This document shows, in pieces, positions 26,352 through 37,068 of a stretch of DNA of 64,000 nt (the stretch's first letter is position 1; each line of letters starts with the position of its first letter). The notes below the pieces were generated by a model. The model made no database searches and had not been told where the DNA came from. It was given only the letters and a program-made list of their open reading frames with translations. The DNA is taken from positions 124,001-188,000 of the forward strand of contig NZ_QGTJ01000004.1 in NCBI RefSeq assembly GCF_003182095.1, written 5' to 3'. The DNA is from Plasticicumulans acidivorans. Its GTDB lineage: Bacteria > Pseudomonadota > Gammaproteobacteria > Competibacterales > Competibacteraceae. The position numbers were made by a program, and so were the translations under genes.

Positions 26352-27161
26352 CTAATCGGGACTGGATGCGCCGGCGGCGCGGCTGGCCAGGCGCACGAAG
26401 GCGGCGAGGTCGAGGGTTTCGGCGCGCGCGCCCGGATCGACGCCGGCGGCTTCGATCGCTGCCGCGTCGAGCAGCGGGCGCAGGGTGTTGCGCAGCGTCT
26501 TGCGGCGCTGCGCGAAGGCCAGGCGTACCACTTCGGCGAAGTTCGGTGCCAGTGCTGCGGGTACCGCGGGCGTGGCCAGCGGCTGCAGGCGCACCACCGC
26601 CGAGTCGACCTTCGGTGGCGGGCTGAAAGCGCCGGGGCCGATCTCGAACAGCGGCACCACGCGGCAGCGTGCCGCCAGCATCACCGACAAGCGGCCATAG
26701 TCGCTGCTGCCCGGGCCGGCTGCCATGCGCTCGACGACTTCCTTCTGCAGCATGAAGTGCATGTCGCGGATGTGGTCGGCGGCGGCGAGGAAGTGAAACA
26801 GCAACGGCGTCGAGATGTTGTACGGCAGATTGCCGACCAGGCGCAGCGGGCGTTCATCCTGGCGCAGCGTGGCGAAGTCGACTTCGAGTGCGTCGGCACG
26901 GTGGATCAGCAGTTCGCCGGCGCCGGCGCAGCGCGCTTCGAGGTGCGGGATGACGTCGCGATCGAGTTCGACCGCTTCGAGCCGGCCACAGGCCGCGAGC
27001 AGCGGGCGGGTGATGGCGCCGAGGCCCGGGCCGATCTCGATCAGGTGCTCGCCGGGCTGCGGCCTGACCGCCGCAATGATGCGGGCGATCACCGAAGGGT
27101 CGTGCAGGAAGTGCTGGCCGAAACGTTTGCGGGCCTGATGCGGGGTTGGGGCGGTGGACAT
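26352..27161 (-). CDS. rsmA: 16S rRNA (A1518/A1519-N6) dimethyltransferase RsmA/KsgA
   Basis: RsmA dimethylates two adenines in helix 45 of 16S rRNA late in 30S assembly. The 269-residue product has the N-terminal KRFGQHFLHD, the SAM site IEIGPGLGAITRPLL, and the NLPYN catalytic motif (VGNLPYNIST). The C-terminal helical domain ends in FAQRRKTLRNTL, typical of the family. It follows pdxA by 14 bases in the conserved order surA-pdxA-rsmA. Confidence 0.97.
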   Translation of the reverse strand: MSTAPTPHQARKRFGQHFLHDPSVIARIIAAVRPQPGEHLIEIGPGLGAITRPLLAACGRLEAVELDRDVIPHLEARCAGAGELLIHRADALEVDFATLRQDERPLRLVGNLPYNISTPLLFHFLAAADHIRDMHFMLQKEVVERMAAGPGSSDYGRLSVMLAARCRVVPLFEIGPGAFSPPPKVDSAVVRLQPLATPAVPAALAPNFAEVVRLAFAQRRKTLRNTLRPLLDAAAIEAAGVDPGARAETLDLAAFVRLASRAAGASSPD

Positions 27162-27175
27162 GGCGGCTCGCTGAT

Positions 27176-28171
27176 TCAGGCGGCGCGGCGGCCGCGCTCG
27201 ACCATGTCGAGTGCGCAGGCGATCGCCGCGCGCAGGCTGCCGTCGCTGGCATGGCCGCTGCCGGCCAGGTCGAGCGCAGTGCCGTGGTCGACCGAAGTGC
27301 GGATGATCGGCAGGCCGAGCGTGATGTTCACCGCCGCGCCGAAGCCGACGTACTTGAGCACCGGCAGACCCTGATCGTGGTACATCGCCAGCACGGCATC
27401 GGCCTCATCGAGGTACTTCGGCTGGAACAGCGTATCGGCCGGCAGCGGGCCGATCAGCTGCAGCCCCTCGCTGCGCAGCTGTTCCAGTGCCGGCTCGATG
27501 ACATCACGTTCCTCGTGACCGAGATGACCGCCCTCACCGGCGTGCGGGTTGAGGCCGCAGACCAGGATGCGCGGCCGGGCGATCGCGAAGCGCCGGCGCA
27601 GATCGCCATCGAGAATGCGCAGCACGCGGCCGAGGCCGTCGGCAGTGATGGCATCGGCCACTGCCCGCAGTGGCAGATGCGTGGTCGCCAGCGCCACGCG
27701 CAGCCGCCCGGCGGCCAGCATCATCACCGGCAGGCAGCCGCCGAGGCGCTCGGCGAAGAATTCGGTGTGGCCGCTGAACGGCGTGCCGGCATCGTTGATG
27801 ATGCCCTTGTGCACCGGCGCGGTGACCAGCGCATCGAATTCGCCGCTGGCGCAGCCGTCGCAGGCGCGCGCGAGCACAGCGAGCACGTGGGCGGCGTTGG
27901 CCGCATCGAGCCGGCCGGCGGTGACGGGCGCAGCACAGGGCAGATCGAGCAGCGTCAACCGTCCGGCCACGGCCGGCCGCGTCTGCGCCGGATCGTAGTC
28001 ATCGATGGTGAGCGGCAGGCCGAGGGCCGCCGCGCGGGCCTGCAGCACCGCGCGACTGCCGACGATGACCAGCGTGCAGTCGGCGGGCGACTGCGCCAGC
28101 TGCACGCACAGATCGGGGCCGATACCGGCGGGTTCGCCGGCGCTGAGGACGAGGCGGGCACGGGCGCTCAC
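27176..28171 (-). CDS. pdxA: 4-hydroxythreonine-4-phosphate dehydrogenase
   Basis: PdxA oxidises 4-phosphohydroxy-L-threonine on the way to pyridoxal phosphate. The 331-residue protein shows [10 protein letters not shown] at the start and the three metal-binding histidine contexts: [25 protein letters not shown] and [13 protein letters not shown]. It also has the late [20 protein letters not shown]. It lies 16 bases downstream of surA. Confidence 0.97.
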   Translation of the reverse strand: MSARARLVLSAGEPAGIGPDLCVQLAQSPADCTLVIVGSRAVLQARAAALGLPLTIDDYDPAQTRPAVAGRLTLLDLPCAAPVTAGRLDAANAAHVLAVLARACDGCASGEFDALVTAPVHKGIINDAGTPFSGHTEFFAERLGGCLPVMMLAAGRLRVALATTHLPLRAVADAITADGLGRVLRILDGDLRRRFAIARPRILVCGLNPHAGEGGHLGHEERDVIEPALEQLRSEGLQLIGPLPADTLFQPKYLDEADAVLAMYHDQGLPVLKYVGFGAAVNITLGLPIIRTSVDHGTALDLAGSGHASDGSLRAAIACALDMVERGRRAA

Positions 28172-28187
28172 GGGCGCGGGCCGCCGC

Positions 28188-29225
28188 TCACAGGCGGATC
28201 TCGACGTAGGCTTCGTCGCGCAGGCGCTTGAGCCACAGATCCCATTCCTCCTCGACCTTGCGACGGAACAGTGCCTCGCGGACCTCGTTGCGCTTTTGCT
28301 CGTCGGCCTGCGGGCCGCTGGTTGTCGTGCCGCCGGCGTTGCGTGCTTCGATCAGCTTGATCAGCACGAAGCCGCTCGGCGTGCGGATCGGCTCGGAAAT
28401 CTGCCCAGGTGACAGGGCCTGGACGACACCGCTGAGCGCCGAGGGAATCTGCTCGCTCGGGCGCCAGCCGAGATCGCCGCCGTCGAGCGCGTTCTGCGCA
28501 TCCGACACCGCTGCGGCGAGCTGGTGGAAATCACCGCCGCGGCGCAGCTCGGCGAGGATGGTCTCGGCCTTGGCCTTGGCCTGTTCGACGCGTTCGGGTG
28601 CGGCGTTTTCCGGTACCGCGACCAGGATCTGCGCCAGGTGCAGCTCGCGCCGCTCACCGGCGGCCGCGGCGGCGCTGGTGATGCTGCCGTGGCCCATCGC
28701 CAGGTCGACTTCCTGGTCGGAGATCTGGATCGTCGAATCGACGAACTTCTGGCGCAGGCGCGCCGAGAGCATTTCGCGGCGGATTTCCTCGCGGTAGCGC
28801 TCGAAGCTGAAGCCTTCGCGCTCGACGCTGCGGCGCAGCGCATCGAGTGAGACGTTGTTGCGCTTGGCGATGTTTTCGATGGTGGCGTTCAGCGCCAGAT
28901 CGTCAACGGTGATGCCGGAGCGCTTGGCGGCGCCTTCTTCGAGCTTGAGCAGGATCTGACGTTCCAGCACCTGACGTTCGATGACGTTGGGTGGCGGCAG
29001 CTGGCCACCGCGGGCGCGCAACTGCGCGGTCGCGCTGCGCACCGCCTGGTCGAGTTCGGCGCGGGTGATGACGTCGTCTTCGACGACGGCGACCACCGAG
29101 TCGAGCCGGTGTTCGGCTCCCGGGGCGCCCTGGGTGCTCGGGCCGAAACGCAGCTCCTGGGCCTGGGCGCCGAGGGCGGTGGCCAGGGAAAGGACGAGCA
29201 GCAGGGGTTTCATGGTGGCTGACAT
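28188..29225 (-). CDS. surA: Periplasmic chaperone / peptidyl-prolyl isomerase SurA (single parvulin domain)
   Basis: SurA escorts outer-membrane proteins, including LptD, across the periplasm. The 345-residue product has a signal peptide (about residues 5-23, ending GAQA-QE), the chaperone N-domain beginning [16 protein letters not shown], one parvulin domain (about 190-295, from [12 protein letters not shown] to FVLIKLIE) and the C-terminal helix. E. coli SurA is 428 residues with two parvulin domains, so one is missing here. Start ATG 29225 overlaps the lptD stop (TGATG); GTG 29228 and ATG 29213 are alternatives. Confidence 0.93.
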   Translation of the reverse strand: MSATMKPLLLVLSLATALGAQAQELRFGPSTQGAPGAEHRLDSVVAVVEDDVITRAELDQAVRSATAQLRARGGQLPPPNVIERQVLERQILLKLEEGAAKRSGITVDDLALNATIENIAKRNNVSLDALRRSVEREGFSFERYREEIRREMLSARLRQKFVDSTIQISDQEVDLAMGHGSITSAAAAAGERRELHLAQILVAVPENAAPERVEQAKAKAETILAELRRGGDFHQLAAAVSDAQNALDGGDLGWRPSEQIPSALSGVVQALSPGQISEPIRTPSGFVLIKLIEARNAGGTTTSGPQADEQKRNEVREALFRRKVEEEWDLWLKRLRDEAYVEIRL

Positions 29226-31522
29226 CACTGACGTGAGTAATCGAGGATGGATTTCGAGAGGAACTTGTCGGCGCTGGCGCCAATTGACGACAGGCCCTTG
29301 AGCTCCAGTTCAAGGAACATCGCGTTCTTCGACTCGACATCGGTCGGATAGTTACGGTACTGGCGCGCCAGCAGGCGTACCGCCCAGCAGCAGTCGCCGT
29401 ACTCGACGCCGGCGAAGACGTCGGTCGGATTGTCGTAGAGCAGCGAGTAGCTGTAGCGGCCGAACAGTTTCCAGCTGGCGTTCAGTGGCCAGGCGCTCGA
29501 CAGGTCGATCTGTTCGAGATCGGTGTCCTGGATGGTCTTCTGCGTCGGATCATCGCTGTAGCGGTAGGACAGATTGAGGATCTGGCCGCTGTCGCCGCGA
29601 TAACGCAGATCGGCCGCGTAGCGCTTGGCCGACTGTGAATCCGGGTCCCACAGTGTCGAGGCGCGTGCATACCAGTGGCGATCGAGCGTCATCGTCGCTT
29701 CGGCGACGAAGTCGGAGCGATTGCCGTCGACGGTGGAGTCCGCGCCGAGCGTCACGCGCGGGTCGGAGAAGTAATTGATCTGGCCGATCGACACGCGCAT
29801 GCGTTCGCGGCCGTCTTCGGCACTGAGCACGCGGGTACTGATGGCAGTGGTCAGCTGGTTGGCGTCGCCGAGACGGTCGGCCCCGGCGAAGCGGTTTTCA
29901 TAGAACAGCCAGTTGAAATTTTCGGTGTACAGCGTGGTATCGAAGATCGGGATATCACTCTGCTTGCGATAGGGCACGCGCAGGTAGTACAGCCGCGGCT
30001 CCAGCGTCTGCACGTAGCCCTGGCCGCCGAAGCTCACGTCGCGCTCGAAGATCAGGCCGCTGTCGACGCTGATGACCGGTGCCGTACGGTTGGGGCTGTC
30101 GCGGTAGCCGGTGGGGGTGGCCCCGGGGTAGTCGAGCTGCCAGTTGGTCTGACGCAGTGCCACTCGCGGTGTGAGGAAGGCGTACGACCAGCTCAGTGGC
30201 AGGCTGACCGCCGGTTCGAGGTCGAAGCGCGTACCTTCGACGAAGGTCGGGTGCGTGAAGCGCACGGCCTCGGCGCGCAGTTCGTAATTCAGCTCGTTGA
30301 CGTTGCCCCAGTTGTTCCAGAACACCAGCTGCGGCAGCTGCGAATACTGCTTGGTGCGGGTGAAGTCCTCGCCGTCGAGTGTCTGGTAGCCGCGAAAGCG
30401 CAGCAGCAGGTTGCCGTAGGGGTTGGCGATATAGGTGTCGAGCCGGCGTTCGAGATAGGCGGTGTCCTCGACGTTGAGGCCGTTGCCGAGATCACGGAAG
30501 TAGTCGCTGTCGGAAACCCACTCGTACTTCAGCGAGCTGCTGAGGATGCCCCACTGGCCGCGGGCGTTGAGATTGAGGAAGCTGCGCTCGCGCTCGGCTT
30601 CACGGTCGTTGGGCAGGTACTCGAAGCCGATTTCGCCGCTGTTGCTCGGATTGAGGAAGCGGTATTCGCTGCCGACCAGCAGGCCGCGCTGGGCGATGAT
30701 GCGCGGTGTGAACGTCGCATCCTGGTTCGGCGCGATGTTCCAGTAATAGGGGACGGCGAGATCGAGTCCGCTGGTGGTGTCAAAACCGAGCGAAGGCGCC
30801 AGAAAGCCCGACTGGCGCTCGTTGTTGATCGGAAACGACAGGTACGGCAGGTAGAGCACCGGCACGCCGCCGAAGTCGACCTTGGCATGCCAGGCTTCGC
30901 CGCGTCCGGCAGCGTGGTCGAGGTTCATCTCGCTGGCGCGCACCCGCCAGAATTCCTTGCCGCGGGCGCAGGTCGAATAGGTCACCTGCTCAAGCTCGGT
31001 GGTCTGCTGGTCGCGGCGATCGACGATGTGCGCCGCTTCACCCTGAGCGTTGCGCTGCGGCACGTAGTACTGCGCATCGCTGAAATCGCCGACGTGCTCG
31101 TCGACCGCATAGGCGCCGCGCTTGGCGGTGACGGCCAGGCTCGGCGTACCGGCGCGCAGGCCGTCGGGGGCATGGGCGACGTTGGCCTGGCGATCGAGCG
31201 TCAGCAGCGGCGCTTCGAGCTGGGTGTCGCCGCGGTGCACCTGCACATTGCCTTCGAGGCGTGCCTCCTCGGCCGAGGACATCGCCGAGTCGGCGAGATA
31301 TTCGGTCGGGCCGTCGGCCGGCGCATTGGTCCTGGGCAGGATCAGCGCCGCGAGCGGATCGGCTTCGCACAGCGCCCAGCCGGTGATGCGGCCCTGGTCG
31401 TCCTGCTGGGTCGGCTGTTCGGCAGTGGCCCCGTGCTTCTTACCGCCACTCGACTGCGCCAGCACCGGCATCGCGGCAAGGGAGAGGCAGAGGGCTGATA
31501 TGATGGACGGGCGTTGGTTCAC
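29225..31522 (-). CDS. lptD: LPS-assembly protein LptD
   Basis: LptD is the outer-membrane barrel that, with LptE, inserts lipopolysaccharide in the outer leaflet. The 765-residue precursor has a signal peptide (about 1-22, VLA-QSS). The periplasmic OstA jellyroll runs to about 220, with DSAMSSAEEARLEGNVQVHRG. A long beta-barrel follows, including LPYLSFPINNERQSGFLAPS, and a C-terminal aromatic-rich strand set with the family QCC-like VEYGDCCWAVRLLAR cysteines near 715. It leads the lptD-surA-pdxA-rsmA chain and diverges from amgK. Confidence 0.96.
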   Translation of the reverse strand: MNQRPSIISALCLSLAAMPVLAQSSGGKKHGATAEQPTQQDDQGRITGWALCEADPLAALILPRTNAPADGPTEYLADSAMSSAEEARLEGNVQVHRGDTQLEAPLLTLDRQANVAHAPDGLRAGTPSLAVTAKRGAYAVDEHVGDFSDAQYYVPQRNAQGEAAHIVDRRDQQTTELEQVTYSTCARGKEFWRVRASEMNLDHAAGRGEAWHAKVDFGGVPVLYLPYLSFPINNERQSGFLAPSLGFDTTSGLDLAVPYYWNIAPNQDATFTPRIIAQRGLLVGSEYRFLNPSNSGEIGFEYLPNDREAERERSFLNLNARGQWGILSSSLKYEWVSDSDYFRDLGNGLNVEDTAYLERRLDTYIANPYGNLLLRFRGYQTLDGEDFTRTKQYSQLPQLVFWNNWGNVNELNYELRAEAVRFTHPTFVEGTRFDLEPAVSLPLSWSYAFLTPRVALRQTNWQLDYPGATPTGYRDSPNRTAPVISVDSGLIFERDVSFGGQGYVQTLEPRLYYLRVPYRKQSDIPIFDTTLYTENFNWLFYENRFAGADRLGDANQLTTAISTRVLSAEDGRERMRVSIGQINYFSDPRVTLGADSTVDGNRSDFVAEATMTLDRHWYARASTLWDPDSQSAKRYAADLRYRGDSGQILNLSYRYSDDPTQKTIQDTDLEQIDLSSAWPLNASWKLFGRYSYSLLYDNPTDVFAGVEYGDCCWAVRLLARQYRNYPTDVESKNAMFLELELKGLSSIGASADKFLSKSILDYSRQ

Positions 31523-31625
31523 GGGCGCGGAGTCTGGCCGGAAAAGCGCTTAACCATCGCAGAAATCCCTTACCGCTTCAATTCACCGGGCCCGCTTGCA
31601 GGGCCGTCTGCGGGATCAATCGATC

Positions 31626-33292
<1,667 letters not shown>

Positions 33293-33304
33293 GCGCAGTG
33301 CGTC

Positions 33305-34375
33305 TCAGGCGATACGCTGCGGCAGCACGTCTCTGAGTTTGGCGCGCGCCTCGCGCAGCATCGTTGCCGTCGTCGCCCAGTCGACGCAGGCATCGGTGAC
33401 GGAGACGCCGTACTTGAGCTGCGAGAGATCGGCCGGAATCGACTGGTTGCCGGCGTTGATGTTGCTTTCGATCATCACGCCGACGATCGAGCGGTTGCCC
33501 TCGACGATCTGGTTGACGATGTCATGCATCACCAGCGGCTGCAGCTCGGGCTTTTTGCTGGAGTTGGCGTGGCTGCAGTCGACGACGATGTTGGCCGGCT
33601 GACCGTTCTTCGCCAGTTCCTGCTCGCACAGCGCGATCGTCACCGAGTCATAGTTCGGCTGCGGGCCGCCACGCAGTACCACGTGGCCGTAGCGGTTGCC
33701 GCGGGTGCGGATGATCGCGCACTGGCCCTGGCCGTCGATGCCGAGGAAGCTGTGCGGCTTGGAGACCGACAGCAGCGCGTTGATCGCCACCGTCAGGCTG
33801 CCGTCGGTGCCGTTCTTGAAGCCGACCGGTGTCGACAGGCCCGAGGCCATTTCACGGTGCGTCTGCGATTCGGTGGTGCGCGCGCCGATCGCCGCCCAGC
33901 TGATCAGGTCGGAGACGTACTGCGGGCTGATCGGGTCGAGCGCCTCGGTGCCGGTCGGCAGGCCGAGTTCGTTGATGTCGGTGAGCAGCCGGCGGGCGAT
34001 GCCGAGCCCCTTCTGGATGTTGAAGGAGTCGTTCATGTCCGGGTCGTTGATCAGCCCCTTCCAGCCGGTGGTGGTGCGCGGCTTTTCGAAGTACACGCGC
34101 ATCACCAGATACAGCGTGTCGGCGAGCTCGTCGGCGAGCTGCTTGAGGCGGCGGGCGTAGTCCATCGCCGCGGCCGGATCGTGGATCGAGCAGGGGCCGA
34201 CGACGACCAGCAGGCGCGGATCGCGCCGATCGAGAATGTCCTCGATGGTCTTGCGGCCGGCGACGACCGTGTCGCGTGCCGCCAGCGTCAGCGGCAGCCG
34301 CTTGAGCAGCTCCTGCGGCGTCAGCAGCATCTCGATCGATGCGACGTTGACGTTTTCGATCTCGGGCATGGTCAT
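33305..34375 (-). CDS. 3-deoxy-7-phosphoheptulonate synthase, class I (AroF/G/H type)
   Basis: This DAHP synthase joins PEP and erythrose-4-phosphate, the entry step of the shikimate pathway. The 356-residue class I enzyme shows VVVGPCSIHDP with the metal-binding cysteine, RVYFEKPRTTTGWKGLINDP, the AIGARTTESQTHREMASG segment and VDCSHANSSK. Which feedback class (Tyr, Phe or Trp) it belongs to cannot be told by eye. ATG 34375 is followed by a second in-frame ATG (MTMPEI). Confidence 0.95.
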   Translation of the reverse strand: MTMPEIENVNVASIEMLLTPQELLKRLPLTLAARDTVVAGRKTIEDILDRRDPRLLVVVGPCSIHDPAAAMDYARRLKQLADELADTLYLVMRVYFEKPRTTTGWKGLINDPDMNDSFNIQKGLGIARRLLTDINELGLPTGTEALDPISPQYVSDLISWAAIGARTTESQTHREMASGLSTPVGFKNGTDGSLTVAINALLSVSKPHSFLGIDGQGQCAIIRTRGNRYGHVVLRGGPQPNYDSVTIALCEQELAKNGQPANIVVDCSHANSSKKPELQPLVMHDIVNQIVEGNRSIVGVMIESNINAGNQSIPADLSQLKYGVSVTDACVDWATTATMLREARAKLRDVLPQRIA

Positions 34376-34469
34376 GGCCGGCGCCTTCCTTAACGTGTTG
34401 AGCGGCGAGGGCTCGCGGTTTTACGCGTTCGCTTGGGCAGCGTCAACCGGCGCGGTCGCGAGGGTTTCT

Positions 34470-35246
34470 TCACGGCGCACCGTAGCCATAACGGGCGAGG
34501 ATTTCCTGTGCCTGCGGCCCCAGCAGATAGCTGCGAAAAGCGATGGCTTCCTCACTCGCACCGTCCAGCGACATCACCGACAGTTCGAGCGGCGCATAGA
34601 ACATCGTTGGCACCAGCGTGCTGCTGCCGAGTTCGGGCAGCGGAGCGGTAGCGGCCAGCGTTGCCGGCAGCAGGGCCACTGCGCCCTGCGTTGTGCTGAG
34701 CGTCTGCAGGGTGGTGTCGCGTGAGTCCAGCGTCTGCAGGCGATTGCGCATGTCCGCCCAGATCCAGCTGGCGCGCAGGATTTGTTCGGCTGCACGGTAG
34801 AAGGCAGCCTCGCCGAGGGTGCCGATATAGAGTGTTTCGATGCGCTGCGACTTCAGCGCGGCAACCAGGCCATCGAGGCCGCTGGGCGCTTCCCATGCTG
34901 CACTGGCGCGGGCATAGATGGCGATCCGGCCGACGGCAAACAGCTGGCCGCGATCGTGTTCACCGGCACGCCCGGCCGCCTGCAGCTGGGCTGTCGCCTC
35001 GTGGTCCGTCGAGATCAGCAGTTCGATGGGCTCTCCCTGCACGATCCGGCGCATCAGTACGCCGGCCGACGCCGTCTGCAGTTCCAGCTTGTGCGTACTG
35101 TCGCGCTCGAAGGCCTGGGCGATCTCGCGGAGCGGCGTGGCGACGTTGTCATCGATGGCAATCAGCGGGGTGGCGGCGATTGCGGGCAGGGTGTGCAGGA
35201 GGAGGCTTGCGAAGAGGCAATGTAATTTTGTTTTATGAAAAAACAT
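34470..35246 (-). CDS. ModA-like periplasmic substrate-binding protein
   Basis: A 258-residue exported protein with a signal peptide (about 1-24, IAA-TP) and a ModA/PBP-II fold. AFERDSTHKLELQTASAGVLMRRI matches the molybdate-binding family's FEKxxG region. IELLISTDHEATAQL and the late AIAFRSYLLGPQAQEILARYGYG are ModA-like. Molybdate or tungstate binding is inferred from the family. No modB or modC permease or ATPase genes are adjacent, so this copy is isolated. The upstream 120 bases are AT-richer than the surroundings and probably carry its promoter. Confidence 0.85.
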   Translation of the reverse strand: MFFHKTKLHCLFASLLLHTLPAIAATPLIAIDDNVATPLREIAQAFERDSTHKLELQTASAGVLMRRIVQGEPIELLISTDHEATAQLQAAGRAGEHDRGQLFAVGRIAIYARASAAWEAPSGLDGLVAALKSQRIETLYIGTLGEAAFYRAAEQILRASWIWADMRNRLQTLDSRDTTLQTLSTTQGAVALLPATLAATAPLPELGSSTLVPTMFYAPLELSVMSLDGASEEAIAFRSYLLGPQAQEILARYGYGAP

Positions 35247-35368
35247 GTGAATTTTTCTCGCCGTATGCCCTTACATTGCTGCCCAGTATAAGGAACGGTC
35301 ATGTGTCACGGGCAAGCGCAAGCGCTAGTCTTGGCGAAGAAATTTCCTCTGCCGCCGGAGTATCGACG

Positions 35369-35557
35369 ATGAGCCTTCCGCAACCGCCGCGTTCGCACCC
35401 GATCACCATCACCGACATCCCGTTCGCACGGCTGGTGATGATCATGGTCAAGTTCGCTCTCGCCTCGATTCCGGCGATGCTGATCGTCTCGGTGATCTAC
35501 TGGCTGGTGGCAATGCTGTTCACCGGCCTGTTCATGGGCTTTGGCCGCATGCACTGA
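35369..35557 (+). CDS. Small membrane protein, hypothetical
   Basis: A 62-residue protein, MSLPQPPRSHPITITD then two hydrophobic stretches (about 23-40 and 42-56, rich in Ile, Val, Phe). The start ATG 35369 has GGAG 9 bases upstream; longer frames above it overlap the ModA-like gene on the other strand and are shadows. It stands alone between two minus-strand genes. I recognise no family. Its composition is that of a real inner-membrane peptide rather than a GC-rich random frame. Confidence 0.6.
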   Translation: MSLPQPPRSHPITITDIPFARLVMIMVKFALASIPAMLIVSVIYWLVAMLFTGLFMGFGRMH

Positions 35558-35575
35558 ATTGCTGCGCGATCCGCG

Positions 35576-36859
35576 CTACAGCCAGTCGCGCAGCCGAAAC
35601 CACAGCATGGCCAGCACCAGCAGCGGCGTGCGCAGCGCCGTGCCGCCGGGGAAGTCGCGGTGCGGGATGCGGGCGAACAGGTCCAGGCGTTCGTTCTGCC
35701 CGGCGATCGCTTCGGCCAGCACGCGCCCGGCGAGGTTGGTCAGTGCCATGCCGTGGCCGGAAAATCCCTGTGCGTACCAGACGTGTGAGCCGAGGCGGCC
35801 GAAGTGCGGGGCGCGGTTGACGGTGATATCGACGTTGCCGCCCCAGGCATGGGTGACCGCCACCCGGCCGAGCTGCGGGAACACCTGCTGCAGTCGCCGT
35901 TGCATGCCGGCCGCCAGCCGCGGCGGCTCCAGGCCGGAATAGCTGACGCGACCACCGAACAGCAGCCGGTGATCGGCCGAGCGGCAGAAGTAATCGAGCA
36001 CGAAGTTGGCGTCGCACACAGCGGCGTCGCCGGGCAGCAGCGCCGCGGCGCGTTCGGCACCGAGCGGCTCGGTGGCGACGATGTAGGTGCCGACCGGCAT
36101 GATCTTCCTGGCCAGCGTCGGCGCCAGCCGGCCGAGCCAGGCGCCACCGGCGAGCACGATGTGTTCGGCCTCGATCTGGCCCTGCGCGGTATGCACGCGC
36201 CGCTGCGGGCCGGTGTCGAGATGCGTCACCGGCGAGCCCTCGTGAAGGGTGACGCCGGCGGCGAGCGCGGCGCGGGCGAGGCCCTGCGTGTACTTCAGCG
36301 GGTGCAGATGGCCGGCGCCGCCTTCATCGAGCAGCGCGGCGCAGTAGCGCGGACTGGCGATCAGCTCGGCGAGCGCCGCGCCGCTGAGCAGGCGCGTGGC
36401 GCTGTAGCCGTAGTCGCGGGCCAGCGTTTCCTGCCAGGCGGCGAGCGCGTGTTGCTGGCGCGGTTTGAGCGCCAGCGTCGCGCAGCCGTCGCGCCAGTCG
36501 CAGTCGATGCCGTAGCGGCGGATGTTGTCGCGGACGATGTCGACGGCTTCGATCGACATCGCCCACAGCTGCTGTGCGGCATCGAGGCCGAGCTGGTGGC
36601 GCAGCAGTTCCATGCCGCAGGCGTAGTCGGCGAGTACCTGACCGCCGCTGCGCCCCGAGCCGCCGAAGCCGACGCGCATGCCTTCGACGACGTGTACGCA
36701 GTAGCCGCGCCGGGCGAGTTCGAGGGCGGCCGACAGGCCGGTGATACCGGCACCGACGACGGCGACGTCGGCGCGCACGGTGCCGCACAGCGCGGGGCCG
36801 GCATGCCAGTCGGCGACGGAGTCGGCGTACCAGGAGGCGACGTGCTGCGGCGGATTCAT
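35576..36859 (-). CDS. FAD-dependent oxidoreductase, gamma-glutamylputrescine oxidase (PuuB)-like
   Basis: A 427-residue DAO-family flavoenzyme. The N-terminal dinucleotide fold VAVVGAGITGLSAALELARRG (core GAGITGLSAA) follows the family's WYADSVADWHAGPALCG lead. Later motifs include GGRVSYSG, AWGGNVDITVNRAPHFGR and YAQGFSGHGMALTNLAGRV, as in PuuB/OrdL proteins that oxidise gamma-glutamyl amines. It diverges from a PuuA-like ligase gene, strongly supporting a role in polyamine breakdown. The substrate is inferred. Confidence 0.9.
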   Translation of the reverse strand: MNPPQHVASWYADSVADWHAGPALCGTVRADVAVVGAGITGLSAALELARRGYCVHVVEGMRVGFGGSGRSGGQVLADYACGMELLRHQLGLDAAQQLWAMSIEAVDIVRDNIRRYGIDCDWRDGCATLALKPRQQHALAAWQETLARDYGYSATRLLSGAALAELIASPRYCAALLDEGGAGHLHPLKYTQGLARAALAAGVTLHEGSPVTHLDTGPQRRVHTAQGQIEAEHIVLAGGAWLGRLAPTLARKIMPVGTYIVATEPLGAERAAALLPGDAAVCDANFVLDYFCRSADHRLLFGGRVSYSGLEPPRLAAGMQRRLQQVFPQLGRVAVTHAWGGNVDITVNRAPHFGRLGSHVWYAQGFSGHGMALTNLAGRVLAEAIAGQNERLDLFARIPHRDFPGGTALRTPLLVLAMLWFRLRDWL

Positions 36860-37068
36860 GCATGGCTCCCGGGAAAGGTGAAGAAAAGGTCATGCGTTTC
36901 CGCAGCTTGCTGGCACCCGGGCCACGGCGTGGTCCGCTGGCTTGCCGGAATCCGCTACGGAAACAGTCGCTTATCCTGATACTAGCTTGCCGCCCGCGCG
37001 CGGCCTCGCATAGGCTGGAAACGCAGTATCCACGAACTGACCATTGCCCGGGCGCCGCGGAGGCCACC

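Noticed and set aside
29675..31498. A 607-codon plus-strand frame across lptD
   Set aside because: Antisense of lptD; no signal peptide or domain, and the lptD translation is unambiguous.
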